DNA from: Apostichopus japonicus
Taxonomy: Eukaryota > Echinodermata > Holothuroidea > Aspidochirotida > Stichopodidae
Length of the DNA stretch: 64,000 nt
Assembly: GCF_037975245.1 (NCBI RefSeq)
Contig: NC_092571.1
Coordinates: forward strand, 20,608,917 to 20,672,916
Direction of reading: 5' to 3'
How positions within the stretch are numbered: position 1 is the stretch's first letter; every line of letters starts with the position of its first letter. The notes below the pieces were generated by a model that saw only the letters and a list, made by a program, of their open reading frames with translations, was not told the DNA's origin and made no database searches. A program made the position numbers and the translations under genes. Below, one piece after another: positions 1 through 13,809 of the stretch.

Positions 1-2275
1 AGTTGCCTCGCATACAATCGAGTTCATATTAAGATTACTGTTGACGTTTTGGACATTGAGTTTTGTTTGTAAGTAAATTAGGGCAGTATGATTTGTTTGC
101 AGAAGAATCCAATGTAGCGTGTGCCTAAACAAAAAGGATTCGATATCTAACTTGAAAGAGAAAGGCACGGCAGGGGTGGGGGGGGGGGGTGGTAGGGGAA
201 GTGGCTAAAGGTGGAATAAGGTGCTTAAATAAGGTAAAAGATGCGGAGGTTTGATTTGTCGTTTTAGTTATGACTATAATAACGTCAGTGCGTATTGTAG
301 CATATGCAATAGTTAGGCCCATTTTGAAAATTAAATTCTTGCAGTTTCGGCGTCAATTTTCGTAGACAGCAGTTCCTTTTAATTAATGTGCATTTGACAT
401 ACATGTGATGAAAGAGCATCGGCATTCCTACTCACCCCCCCCCCCACTTTCCTCTCTAACCGCTTCCGGTCCCCCTCCACTCCCTCTAAAACACCTTTCC
501 TAGTTCTTTTCCTCCCCAAAATGGATCATTTCCCTTAACCCATCCCCCCTCCCTTCTCTCGGCGCACACTTCATTGTATAAACTTTATAATGACGTCATG
601 ATGGCATTTCCAGTAACATTGTGTAAGGGATTCCACTGCAGAGATGTAAGCGAGATGTTGGCGCAGGATATTCGTGGTTATCATTTTGTTGGGGTGGTGG
701 AAGAATTTACCCCAACCCCCCACCACATGCCAAGTTTGACCAATGCCAGAAAGTTCTGTACTAGCTTTAGAGTGATTCGGGTTCTGGCTATATAATAAAG
801 AAGTCGCTATTAAAACCATCAGCCCTTTTTTGCCCTGGTTAACTTTTATCCATACCTCCATTAGAATATTACACTATAGATCATGACTCGCTTGATATAA
901 AATAATACACCATTGATCCTTTGACAGTTTGGGTAATCATTTCTTTCCATAATCAACCACAATAAAGTATTTGGTTTTACACTTGACATATATCTCCCAT
1001 GCTAGTATGTTCTAAATAATCTATAAAAAAAACACAGAAATATATTCAACATATATAAGGTAGGCTATATACGGCAAAATTCTAAACTAAACCCCGAACC
1101 TCGAGTCTATCTCTTCAAGATATGGGTGGAAATGAAGCTGGAAAAAGAATGCCACGAACACATCAAAATTTTCGACGAACGATAAACACATTTGCCAAAT
1201 ATTTCACCAGAAAAAACAAACCCCTTAGGCCTCAAATTTCATCGCATGGATGATATGTTAGGATAGCGTCATTATCCCAGCAAACAACTACACAAAACAT
1301 TAACACAATATCCCGGGGCACAATGAATATTAAGCATTATCTGAAAAAGAAAATGTAGATACATTTTAGATTAGCACTATGAAACTTTGAACACAAAGAA
1401 AACAAAAAGACAAAGAGGGGAAACATTCCATCAAATTTTAAAGAAAAAGTCAGCATGGGCTGTAACGAGCCCACGGGCTTTGTTAGACAATAACTGGTAA
1501 GCAATCGATGTTTGCTTTGCAGACGTTACGGAAATAATATTGGTTGTATGTTGAATTTCCAAAAGGTGCAAATCGCGGTGCGTCTGTTGACTTACTGGCC
1601 AATCACCTTAAATTCCATGAACCAAACTGCGCATGCGCGAGTGCTAGTTTCCCGGTGATATACTAACACATGAGCGCATGCATTACATACGGCAGAGGCG
1701 TACCGACCTAGCTCTGGGAAAGTCAATGGTGAGAACTTGAGGGCGAAAAGATGAGTAAGGCCAAATCAGTAGATAGTGAAATTTACACCAGAAAAGCGGT
1801 GTATAAAACACCGCATCGGTAAATAGTAAGGAATGCCAGAGGGAAAAGGGTGTTATATTTTTCCTATGTATAACTGGTTTTGAGAAAAAAAAAACAATAT
1901 AATATGCTTGTAGTTGATATTTATCCCAAAACAAACTTCAGAAGAGGGGCCGGGCTTTATACAATCGCTATATATGATACCCATAAAAACCCCTATAGCG
2001 ACACATGCGGAGATATTGGCAGTGTCACAAAATTCCCCGACCCCTAACACCATGCGCTCGAAAACAAAAAGAAGACTGCATCTGATAAGCGAAACGTAAA
2101 TCCGTCAACCACTTTCTACTTTTTCAATCGTATTATTCACCTGTTTTTAATCCCTTCTGTTTTTATTTAAAGAGAATGAATTCTGACAATTTTACCTCTC
2201 GCCTATACAACTACACGGTGTGTTATAATCCGTTTCAACAAAAGAGGTTCTTATTATCAAAGCGAGATTGCCTAC
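1..2275. other. Downstream flank, no gene seen
   Basis: AT-rich with poly-C tracts (about 433-445 and 181-190) and short chance ORFs on both strands. A perfect palindrome TGCGCATGCGC at 1628-1638 matches the known NRF-1 binding consensus and could mark a promoter, but no transcript start is visible. Confidence 0.4.
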
Positions 2276-2412
2276 CTTTAATACTTCGACCTCTCGAATA
2301 GCAATAGATGATAAAATTGCCTTTCCATTGATGTAAACTTCAGGGTGAACGGGAAAGGGGACCGTCCTTTTCACTGTGCAATGGCAGAATCTTGGTCTAT
2401 CTTTTCTTCTCC
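2276..2412 (-). CDS. Candidate internal exon of an unrecognised gene
   Basis: A 137-nt minus-strand segment lies between ACATGCAG|GG and TTAAAG|GTAGGC, open in one frame (RRKDRPRFCHC..., ending REVEVLK). The composition looks protein-like, and splice sites at both ends fit (entering phase 2, leaving phase 0). I do not recognise the family and see no partner exon nearby. It may be chance. Confidence 0.3.
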
Positions 2413-4054
2413 CTGCATGTACACATTTATATTGGCAAATGCGCATGATCAGAAGAAGCCTCAAACTTTTTTCTTGTTTTATGTATCATTGAACGCAAAT
2501 ACCTAAAACAAATGGTTCTATTACATAATATAAGTGAAGTAACATTCGTTCGTAATTTTCCTACAAAATTAATTTTCACAACGTCCAATATTTGTGACTA
2601 AAGCAGTCTTTGGGCCTTGTTGCAGTGTTGTGGCCCTAACCGGCACAGTCAATTGTTTATTGAGGGGGTTACTGCCGACTTGTTCAAAAACGTTTTCAGT
2701 TAGTATTATATAGTGTCAGGTTGAATTGAAATTATTATTTGTTTTCATCTGTCTATAAACTCCATGTGCAAACGTGGTGCAAATTTACCGAGTATTATAT
2801 ATACCCGTTATTCAATTTTTACTCAGTTTTTTTAACCCTGAAAAAAGAAACCCCTACCGAGAAGCATTGGACTAGCCCAGCCGCTATTTCGTGTTAATCC
2901 AACACCAGTTGCATATCGGAGAGCGAATAAACGTTGCAAAGGTATGTCTCCGATGACGTAGGAGCTGATGGTTAGTGAAGGAATTGGTATGTATTCAAGA
3001 AGTAGCACTTTCCACCGCTATTTTCAACATGAGTTTTAACCACTAAATGTTACGGTATTCCTCTACAAAACATGTGAATTGTGAAAATACAACCAAAGCT
3101 TTTGAACTGTAACAGAAACTATCATATTTACTTTCGAGAAAGTTCGGAATAGGCCAAACAAGATAAGGCACGTTTAATGCATAATGCATGTTATACAAGT
3201 TTAATGTTAACTGAAGCGGATAAAGTTGCCGTAAGACGTAAACAAGATCATTCTACATATAGATAATTATTAATTTAGCATTGTCGGTCTTCCAACCCTT
3301 CAGAGTTGATTCCAAATTACATATGTTGTCTCAGGAGAGGATATAGCTTGTCATTTTGTCCTATTCGGCCGGCCACACAAGGTTATGTTTTGACGTGTTC
3401 TTCTTTCTAGCATGTACGTGGTTCATCCAAAGAAAGAAAGTTGTCTCCGTCAAAACAAAACAAGAACAGTATTTCTCAACCATTTCCAGTTCTCGAACTC
3501 CTTAGCAATTCGAGAAAACCAACTTCTGTACCCCATTTACCAGCTGTTTTGAGACATATTTGCGCCTTATTGGCGTGGTGGTTCAGGGGCTCGTGTACTG
3601 GGGCCCAATGAAGGGCAACGCTCTTTGGTACAATGAATACGGACCACATATTAACATGTTTTGAGCATTTAGTGGTAATATTTGTGAGCTCAATTAATGA
3701 CACAATTACAAGCATCAATCAATGTGTTGACTTCGTGACTTAATCATTTGAGTCTGTGAGAGATGCTCATCAATGGTGGATGTTATTAACGTTCTATTAA
3801 ACTGGCCAGTAAGGTAAATCTGAACATCAGTTCACGAGCAAACATTAAACGGCCATGTGGGTAGATGGAAACAGAATTGGAATTTTGAAATGACAGTTCT
3901 AGCTAGCTTATGACTGAGTCTGGCATGCTCTTTCAGGAAGATTGTATTCTCCTATACAGCTTTGTACCCCAGGTTGGAGATCTGCCTCACACCCCTGGAC
4001 ATCAGCCTCGCACCCCCAACTGGTGAGCGCACCCTGGTTGGAAGTTTTGGAATG
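2413..4054. other. No gene seen
   Basis: Ordinary AT-rich sequence without recognisable coding, RNA or repeat structure. Confidence 0.4.
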
Positions 4055-4062
4055 GGCGATGC

Positions 4063-5087
4063 CACTGGCGGATCCAGGGCCTTTGTTTGGGAGGGGCCAA
4101 AGTGGCATTAGAGTGATATGGGGGAGGGGTCTAAGGGGAGGGGGTGCCCCCCTCCCCTTTGGAAAATTTTCTATTGCTGAATGCCCTCAGATGCAATTTG
4201 GTGCAACAAAAGTGTACAATGGTGATGTTAATTTACTTCTAAAAAAAATGTTTCCCAGGTGTATTTTTCTAAAATATTTATAAAACAAAGTTGGGATCAT
4301 CTTTCTCAAGAAATGTTATTTCTCATAGGTTATAAATTTCTTACAACCAGCCTGTAACTGCAAAATGGTGTTAAACTGTAAATCCTCATGCTCATACATT
4401 TACATAGCTCCCAACTCTTGAGAAGGCAAATGCTGGTCCATGCCACGAATCGCCGTCCTGGGGGAGGGGTATAAGGGGAGGGGGTGTCCCCCTCCCCTTT
4501 TGAATTTTTTTGGAATCCTGGTGATGCCTACATGTAAAATGGTGGCACTTAGAAAGGCTTTTGTCACCCAAAATTTTCTGAGAAATATGCATTTTTTTGT
4601 GTGTAACATCAATAAATTGAATAGTAGGTGATAATTCATTCTTTCCCGTGGCATGAAAATGTTCGCTGCTCGCCCCAATGAAAAAAATTATAGGCTAATT
4701 TGAGGTTTAAATGATGCTGTAAAGGAGGTTTTATACTCTATTATGCTAAATGCTAAAGAAATGATGGTTGCTAAGTCAAAATTTGATGCAAATTTTTTAT
4801 CTATACTTGACAATTACAATGCGGTTTTTTCGGACGCTTGTGCGGGTCAGCGGGTTTGGGTGTTAGAATGCGGGTCTAATTCCCGCGAATTGCGGGTCAG
4901 TTGGGAGCTCTGCATTTAATTTTAAACCAGAAAACGAAAAGGTTTAGACTAGTCTACCACTGCTATTCCTCTCGATTTTTTTAATTTCCAATTATATGAT
5001 TTAGCGGATGTTCGGAAACACTTTTTGGCTCACCTTTGGGGGGGGGGGGCCATGGCCCCCATTGGCCCCCCCTTGGATCCGCCAGTG
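4063..5087. mobile_element. hAT-type non-autonomous element, 1025 bp, 8-bp TSD
   Basis: The ends are inverted: CACTGGCGGATCC on the left, GGATCCGCCAGTG on the right. They are flanked by the exact 8-bp duplication GGCGATGC (4055-4062 and 5088-5095). An 8-bp duplication with ends of this kind is the hAT hallmark. No transposase is present. Inside, a G-rich/C-rich block with GGGGTcTAAGGGGAGGGGG-like sequence occurs twice, at about 4117-4165 and 4457-4505. Confidence 0.85.
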
Positions 5088-5361
5088 GGCGATGCAAGGT
5101 TTTGAAAAGCTAGGCCTATTATTCTACACTGATTTATGAAATTTGAAATTTCATCTGCCTAAAATATATCCTAGTGTTATCAATAATATGTTCATAGTGG
5201 GAGCAGTTACCCAACGTATGCAATCAGATGCTTTAAATACCTGCTCTAAGTGTTCGTTCACTCATGCACAGGCAGCAATCTCAACACCACTGGACATTGG
5301 TCTTGTCTTTCCCCCTCCCCCTCCCAACAAGAAGATAAAAATTAAAAAATATGAAAAATAA

Positions 5362-5990
5362 AGATGTAAAATCGACATGATAAAGTACGATACATCATGT
5401 TTGTAATATATTTTGTGAAGGTGTCAATCTCACCCGCCACTGAACATTGGTCTTGTCTTCCCCCTATACTCCCCCCCCCCCCCCTCCCATCACAAATCTC
5501 TCTCGTGGTTCCCTGTGCATGGTGTACATATTAGTACCATCGGATACATCCCCTATTTTCAGAAGATGATTTGGTTTCCAAGTCCGATTGTTCTTTCGTT
5601 TGATTTACTGTTATATAAAGTATTAGAACATTGTTGAGACATTTTGTAGAATTTATCAGTTTGTCTGATGACGTCACTTTTTTTGGTGAATGCACTTAAA
5701 TGTTACGGTACCTTCCCAACAAAAAATTGACGGCGAATTTCTCTCGGACAATAAAAACTGCTGTTCTTGACAATATCTTTGTATCTTTTATCTGTATAGG
5801 TTTGTACGTTAACCATACATCAATTCTGCGGCAGTCTTTTGAAAACCAAGTCAATTTCTTCTATCATAAAAATGAGGGGGTGGGTAGATAACAACACAAA
5901 CAAATATTTAAATGATCATTTGCGAAAGTGAATGTTAAATCGACATGATAAAGTACAATATATGTTTGTAATAAATTTTGTGAAATTGTC
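5362..5990 (+). repeat. Pair of ~60-bp direct repeats 570 bp apart
   Basis: Copies at 5362-5424 and 5930-5990 share CGACATGATAAAGTAC and TGTTTGTAATA, followed by similar text. Between them, TGGTCTTGTCTT-containing C-rich segments at about 5290 and 5445 are also similar, so this is probably an old duplicated or transposon-derived block. Confidence 0.5.
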
Positions 5991-8900
5991 GAAGTTGTTC
6001 ATAAACGATATCAGTCATATTTTCGTTGATTTAATTTAACTTTTCAAACAAATGGAGTCATTGTGCCGGTTTATATGCCGTAACTCGACCCACATAAATA
6101 GTTTAATGGTTAAAGCAGGGAGTTGTATGGAACAACTCCCTGGTTAAAGTAACCAAGAGGTGCCTCTCGCTACTAACAATATCAATATCTAAACATGTAC
6201 ATCAAGGTACATGTTGCTTTGAATTTGCAATAATCTGGAAAATTATACCATACTGGGTCGTAAACAGATTAGATGACCACGTACATGAACAACACCATTT
6301 GTGACTTTTTCCTTTTTTTTTCAAAATCAGACCAGGAAAGATGGACCTATGATAATGTGTGAAAATGAGATCAAGCAGCAACGTACCCGCATTCCGGGAA
6401 TTCTGAATAACTTGGCGGGCTAGAAGGACTACCAATTTAACGAGGTGCGCAAGGCCATTTGAGGAGGGGCACGACACTCGTGTCTTGTAACGTGTGAAGT
6501 TTTGTACAGATGGGTGGGGGGGGGGGGGGGGGTCTGCGGGGTCTGCACACGGTGAGGGGCGTGGGGTTGTGGAAGGGGATGACGGTCTTACTACTGGCTT
6601 AATTATGCAATACATTAAATATACCGGACAGGATTAACGACTTTCAACTCGTCAATTAGCGACCAAATAAGCGTCTATACCACATATATTTCTTATAGTT
6701 AAAATAGGGGTCGAGTGATGGAGTCGGCATAGGGTGATCAGGGGAGGAGTAGTGCTTAATTATGTGTGAATATTATGCCTTTGTCAATGTGACGCAAAGT
6801 TACAACCACGCGCACCACACGGCTTGAAACCTTGCAAACGGATGATTGCATAATATGGGCAAGGCGGTATACAAACGTTTATTTAAAGGCGACCATAGCA
6901 TCCATGTGAGACCACCCCTACCGAAAAATCTTACTACACCCCCCCCTCCCCTACCGCCAAGATGTTGGCTTGCCGTAGTCCGATTTTCAATCATCATCAT
7001 TATTGAAACAAAACTGTCAAATGCTCAATTCCGAGAGAAACAAATATCTCTGTTTGCTATTTCATTTGATAGAACGGAAACACTCGGATAAGCTTGAGTC
7101 CATCTCGGCGACCCACGGAGAGAATAGTCACTGATTTATGTAAGGGAAGAAACTGGTACTGGCTTGACCCTACAAAATAACTATCTACGGTGTGACCGTG
7201 TATAGTCTCCCCCCTGAGTATTTAATCCGTGGTTCAAACGGCTCTAGCGCGAAAACCAGAATGCAACAAATGCATTGAGGTTCCGATGACGCAATGCGTC
7301 GGATTGTTTAATGGTAATGTAGGTTACTATGGTCGTATGCAGTCAGATGACATATGCTAACGGTATGTTAACCCGGGATATGGTAGTCATTAATATAATA
7401 ATAACAGAACTGTTTGAACCAGACAGGGTTGTATGAAGTAGCCAGGGTTGACTCTGCCATTACGTGGTAACCGTTCTATATACTTTGTGTTCTGGGAAGC
7501 TATGCATATAGTGATCTGCTGCAGTGATGATTTTAAATACAAAAATAAAAGGAAAAACAACAACAGTGAACACGATTGAGACATGATTTTTACATCAATA
7601 TATTTTTTTGTGCATCTTGGTTAACGTCTACTGTACAAAGCTGATACGAATACATGTAGTCACGTGATTCTGAAGCCAACAGAAGGAGAAATATATACTA
7701 TATGAACAACCTATTATTTGTAGTCACCCTATAAATACCTTTTAATATCCCCACCTCCCACTTACCCTTCTCCCAGCCCCACCCATTTTTCACACACAAA
7801 CGCACCATTTATGAATAACCCACTCCGACTTCAAACTTGGTATACGTCTTGTTGAACAAAAACAAGGTTCCATTTATCTTTCTATATGAAGTTTTATATA
7901 CCAAACACTGAAACACAGATATCTGAAAGAAACTGTAAACTTATTCAAAATTGAAAAAAAAAAAAAAAATTAAAAAAAAAAAAAAAAAAAACATTGAAAA
8001 AAGACCTGTTTCACTTTTATCACTTGGTTAACATAGACAACTCGAAAATGGATAGTATTGGAATTTTCTTTCATTGATGTACAGCGAGCAAGACAAAATA
8101 GCCACACGTTCACAAATGAGAAAAGCAGAACAAAAGGAACTAAACAAACAAACAAACACACAGACAGACAGATACACACAACATGGTGATAACATACAAT
8201 CTCTCATTACTTATAGAGTAGTGTTCTACTAAATCATATTTGCCATAGGCATTTACAGTTAGAAGGTTAAGAGTAAAAAATGTTCTCCCGAATAAACCTA
8301 CGGGTTACCAGGGGTAGCACGCACCCCTCTACTGTCAAACTAAAGCCCCCTCACCCCGCTTATCGTCAAAACAACAAACCTGAGAAAATAACACGAAAGA
8401 GGGGAATTTTTGCGGAGCATCGTCAAACTGCACGTACACAAACTACGACTAAGGTTATGTACGACGTGTTTGAAAGTACAACACATTTAATTAATTGCAA
8501 CACACGGTAATTTGATACAGCGCCCTCTCATCTGATCAATTTTACGGCTCATCTTTCTGTAACATTAACTTCCCAAATTAAATTTGTGTTTCTAACTGTA
8601 ATCCTTTCAAACGACGATGGCGGAAAACCATTGTGGGGAACGCGAATGGGTGCGACGAAAAATGTGTAATGTCACGTGGGTTATCTAGGCTCACGTTAGT
8701 TCTTTAGCGATGAAGCATACAAATATTAGGCAAGAATAAGGTCCAAAAAAGCAGAACAAAGTTTTTCGAAAAAAAGAAAGAAAAAAAAAACTCACTTCCT
8801 TTCTCTTTTATCAAGTGCAGATATGGATTTAATTCACTAATGACGTCATGACGATTTTTACCACACATGAAGCGAGAAGCTTCAACTTAATGGGAGAACC

Positions 8901-10527
8901 GAACAAAAATCGATCCAGTAATGATTTATTCTAGTGGTTGTTTGTGACGGAAGTGATGGTTAAAATGTCCAATTCTCTGCGACAAGAAAAGGAGAATCAA
9001 CATGAAGTGTTCATTGAGGGAGCGGGAAAGCAAGGGGATGGGGTGGGGAGAGTGTGGGGGCCGGAGGTAAGATACAGTAAGCAAACATATCCATATAATT
9101 ATGGATGGAATGCTCCAAAAATCTATATATACGTCTTTAGGTTCGAGCCATGTCACAAAAGCCTTAACGGCCAAAATTCGCAGAGTGAGACCAAGAAACA
9201 TTAATTTTGTATTTTAGACACTTCTGTGGATTATTTCACCCATTGAGCGGATTTATACAGTAAAACATCAACACAGGCGGGAAATTTCTTTACCTACTTT
9301 TTCGTGTAGTTTTTTGACTCCCGAACTTGACAAGTAAAATTCTCCCTATTTTACGTCGGAAATTGGTCGGAAACCATCGATAAAAATCACATCGCTAAAG
9401 GATAGAAATAACCAGCTGTGTAGAATCAGCGAGATTTTTCAACTCAACGCTATCCTTTACAAGAACATTAATTCCTTTAAACTTATCGCGAATTTACGGT
9501 ACACCATCATTTTACACCTCTGCTAATTTTTATTTTTTTTTTTCGTTTTTAGAAAACGTACCTACTGTTTTAAATTTTTATCTTTGGTATTTCATTTGTA
9601 TTTCTTTTATTACATATGACATTACACATACATGTTAAACTCCGGTATACTGACTAAAAGGCGAGCGACATGCGAACGAGCTAGGAGTACAAATATTTTC
9701 AGGTAAAGGTTCAATGCATGGCGGCCCTAAGGAGAGTTGCATCCCGACGTCATTCGTCAAGTCTTATTTGCACATTCTGTTAGTTAACCTACGTGCTGTT
9801 ATGCTGCTCTTTGACTAAAGATCCATGACAAAAACACGGATGTCGTCTTAACACCTGTGGAAAATATCAAAGTTAACCTAGAAAACACACATTTATACAT
9901 CAAAATAAAATAATAATAATAATCATAATAATAATATATGTAGGAAGTATATCCACATGAGGACATTACACACCGGATGACTAGTTCCAATGCTCTCCTG
10001 TATAAGTGACTGACAGTTATAATCAACAAATCAAAACACACAAACGAAAACAAAAATAAGAGAAGTAAAGTATTAACCAAATGTCACTGAAAGACGTCAC
10101 GAAGGAATTCCTTTTTTCTTCTTCTTTTTCTAACGAAAATGTCAAACCATCAAAATATTTGTTAAGCCATGGTTATTATTTGTGTTTTGTTGTGATTTCC
10201 AGACTATGCTGACAACCCTTAACATTTATTGACAGTATGTTGGTATTTGGCAAACACTGGCGTAATAAGCAATGGGAAAAACAAATGCCGGTATCTATGC
10301 GATACTGAGTACTCTAGAAATTATGCAATGGTTGCTATGGGCAACATGAATCTATGATGTAACAATTCAAATTATACTGAATGTACTCATTCAGTCAGCC
10401 AATCAAACTACAGCGCTTGTTAAAGCGGTACTGTGATGCAAATATTGTGTTGAATATTCATTACTTCTCGTTTTCAACTTTATTCATTTTCCCTTAGTAT
10501 TTTGCCAATCAAATTGCAAGATATCAA

Positions 10528-10580
10528 AAAAAAAAAGAAAAAAAAAGAAAAAAAAAAAAGAAAAAAAAAAGAAAAAAAAA
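10528..10580 (+). repeat. A-rich (AAAAAG)n tract
   Basis: Runs of A broken by single G residues on the plus strand; simple sequence only. Confidence 0.8.
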
Positions 10581-13485
10581 TGAAGGATGTCATGCAAACA
10601 GTACCTCGTGGAGGACCTTAAATGTTGTTTTATTTGTTTCGATGTTATTGTTGTTGTTTATCTACTAAAACTGGAGTTAATACATTTCAAAGCCTTTGGA
10701 AGAGAAACATTTTTACCCTTCTTCAATTTGTAAGAATCAAGAGGAAAGCTGAATGTTTAATCAAAGGATTCATATTAGCTAAACTTGTTAGTAAATTCAC
10801 TAAAATGGGGAGGAAAATGATTTTGGAGAAGCCACGACCTCCCCATTCCCCTGTAGGTCAAACGATAGTATCCACTTGGGACAACTCACTACTTGTTCTG
10901 ATGCAGCGTTTTATTGCATATTTTCAGGTAGCAAGATTTATGTTTTGCTAACTAAAAGTGGAGCCTTCCAACTAAATCACTCCCAGAATTACCAACTGTT
11001 TAGAAACCAGTGGCTATATAGGTACTACATCACATCTTGAATACTTCTGTGGTTTCTGGCAGTTTTACTAAGCAGGAAGGTTCCATAGGAGATTGGTCAC
11101 TAACTAAAGTCTAGCTAGGTCAGTTGGTTTGAGAGGATGGTGACTTTACTTTGTTCCAGGGGTTACAGTCAAATCACAGCAAAAATTGTTTCCTCTCAAC
11201 TTTCAGAAAAGAAAACAAATCGATACACATCCCACAAGCTAGCATAGTTTGAAATGGGTAAGCATAGTTTGAAATGGGTTTGCAGTCACCAAATACCAAC
11301 ATTGATTTTAACGTTCTTAATCTGGACTCACATGACTTTATTAAAGTTGCAAGCCTCTAAACAAGGGTTAAGTTTTATCTTCCTTGTAAGCTTTGTTTGG
11401 TCAAATATTTGGTGAGTCTGAAGGTGGATGGATAATGAGCAATTTCAGCAAGTTTTGGACAATTTCTTGAATCGTATTAATTACACTTTTGGAATGATTT
11501 TCCCACAGCTTTTCTATTTTCATTTTGAAAGGATTTGAGATAATAATCAACAACAGGTAATTGACAGATGATCACATGTGTTGACCTGGAAGTCATTAAA
11601 GAGAGAGAGAGAGAAATATATAGTAATTTGGCACATAACCTAGCATATCTAAGATCGAAATCTGGCAATTTATCAAGATTGATATCTAGCATGTCAAAAA
11701 ATGGAGAATAATTCTATTCACAATGTACTATAACACGTGGTTAAAGAGAAATCTGGCTTGAAAAGGTCACATGACCCTCTGGGTGACCCCTAAGACCCCT
11801 GAGAGAATGAATCAAGAAAGTCAAAGCCCTTTTCAAACGGTAAACGGACAAAGATACCCATCAAACACCATGACCAACATTAAGTAAATGACTGGTTTGA
11901 GTTTTGAACTCTGAGAAGGTTATGTCTGTCAATTGGTGGATTGTACCTGAAAGTTAAAAATATTTCTGGAACTTAGAAATAGTAACTATTATGAGATTAT
12001 GAGAGGAATAATGCACCCCCCCCCCAAAAAAAAATGAGGTCATACTGATGACTCAACTTCCAAATGTAATAGCAATTCAACACTTTAATTAGCTAATGCT
12101 GAAGTTTCTTAATTATTACAATGTTAAGAAAAGTGATCCAATTAATAACAGACCCTGCTCTTAAACTCAGTTGCCTAGATGGGGGGAAAAAAATACCTGA
12201 AACAGCTTTTAGATTTACAAAACATCCCTCCCTGAATTTTGAATCTGATTGTAGAAATACACGTAAGAGAACAATTAAAATCATAAGAAAAAAAAATAGA
12301 TAAAAAGAAGAAAAATAAACACAAAACATTCAACAACAAAAAATTGTTTAGACTGACAAAAGACAAATTGGTACAATTGTATGTTTGATTAATATGCGGT
12401 TGAAAGTGATTTGTGAAAGAATAATACATAAAGAGAAAGTTGAATTTAGAAGGTAGATAATTATGATATGTAAATTAATTTAAATATTTGATTGTTTGCT
12501 ATATACTGCTTTGACTAGTTACTAGTTGATATGAAAGTACTGTGAGTGCATGGGAAACATGAAAAGAACATTAGTGTATATGTAGATATATATCTATCTG
12601 TATATATTTCTCTAAGCAAACAAAAACCCCAAATTTAAGAGTTGGGGTAGTATATAATCAGTATAAACAAATTGTCACATCTACATGAAATCAGCAATCA
12701 ACAATGAGAGTTTAAAAAATCCCCCCCCCCTTTTTTTTTCTTTTTCACTCAAGCATTTTTTTTCCATTTTTAATTCATCCAATAATATCCATAACGGTTT
12801 TACCATGAACAAGACAAATACATTGGAGTGAAGAAATATAGATGATGGTTTTAAAGCTGTACAAAATCTACATTAGGTCTGTTGAAATATAACAGCATTA
12901 GCAACAGAAGGTGGCACTGTATACTCACCCCCCCACCCCCCCCACCACATCACCCTCTCCTGTTAATAAAACAAACATCAATTTGAAGGTGCCAAACTTT
13001 GTCAGCACACTAATGGTTTTTGCACCAACTTATTTAAGAGTCTATATAACTGAATGTAAGTACACAAAGTTGTTTCCTTCTCTTACAATATTTACTGCCC
13101 CCCCCCCCCCCTCCCCAACCCCAAAAATAAAATTCAACACCCATACCAACATATTTGACATAACAAAGTTAGCCCACTTTGCATACAAGAATCAGGGCTG
13201 GAATTGTTGTGGTTCTTAATTTTCAGTTGATTGCACCTGTGGGGTATTTACACTGTTTCCTACTGTAACAACAATTTAATCTACCTAATGGCTTCCATCT
13301 GGTGGATGGTGAAAGGTGGATTCAAGTAACATTAGTAACGGAATTCAACCAGTATTATCCAAATCTAAATAGCTGTCTGTTTTCTTCAAAATACTTTGAT
13401 TTTTTTTACTGAATCGATTATTTTTTGCCCAGTCTTCTAGTTTCCATTCCCCAATGCCTTAAAAATTTACTTCACTCTCAACACA

Positions 13486-13809
13486 TTGCATCTCTTTGAC
13501 TTGATCATTTTCGGACTTAAACAAAATTCAATTCATATAAAAACTGCTCATTTTTGTCATGAAAGCATTTATAAAGTCTCCTTGTCAGCTAAGGAATTGC
13601 ATTTCACAGAAAATGGAATATTTGAGAAAGAAAATAATAGGATTCCGATAGTCCATAAAATAACGAGCCAAGAGGTAGAACCTTTAAGGTCAAAGGTCAT
13701 AAATTTCAATGGTGATCACGATCAAGACGAAAATACAAATAAACTAAAGATCGCAGAACCGGCTTTTTTGAAACCGTTAGCATCTTCCAGCACCTTAAGA
13801 AACACATAG
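13486..13809 (+). CDS. Open reading frame of 107 codons, unrecognised
   Basis: A plus-strand ORF whose second half (from about 13611, after TTTCACAG) is polar and protein-like and ends LASSSTLRNT before TAG. It could be the last exon of a plus-strand gene, but no upstream exon or family match is seen. Chance is equally likely. Confidence 0.2.
   Translation: MHLFDLIIFGLKQNSIHIKTAHFCHESIYKVSLSAKELHFTENGIFEKENNRIPIVHKITSQEVEPLRSKVINFNGDHDQDENTNKLKIAEPAFLKPLASSSTLRNT

Larger units (their letters stand above)
5096..13485. other. Long stretch without recognisable genes
   Basis: Only low-complexity features are clear. There are poly-C/poly-G tracts near 5470-5485, 6514-6532 and 13098-13110, A-rich runs at 7953-7991 and 10528-10580, and a pair of ~60-bp direct repeats at 5362-5424 and 5930-5990 (sharing CGACATGATAAAGTAC). 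Short ORFs here look like chance. Confidence 0.4.
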
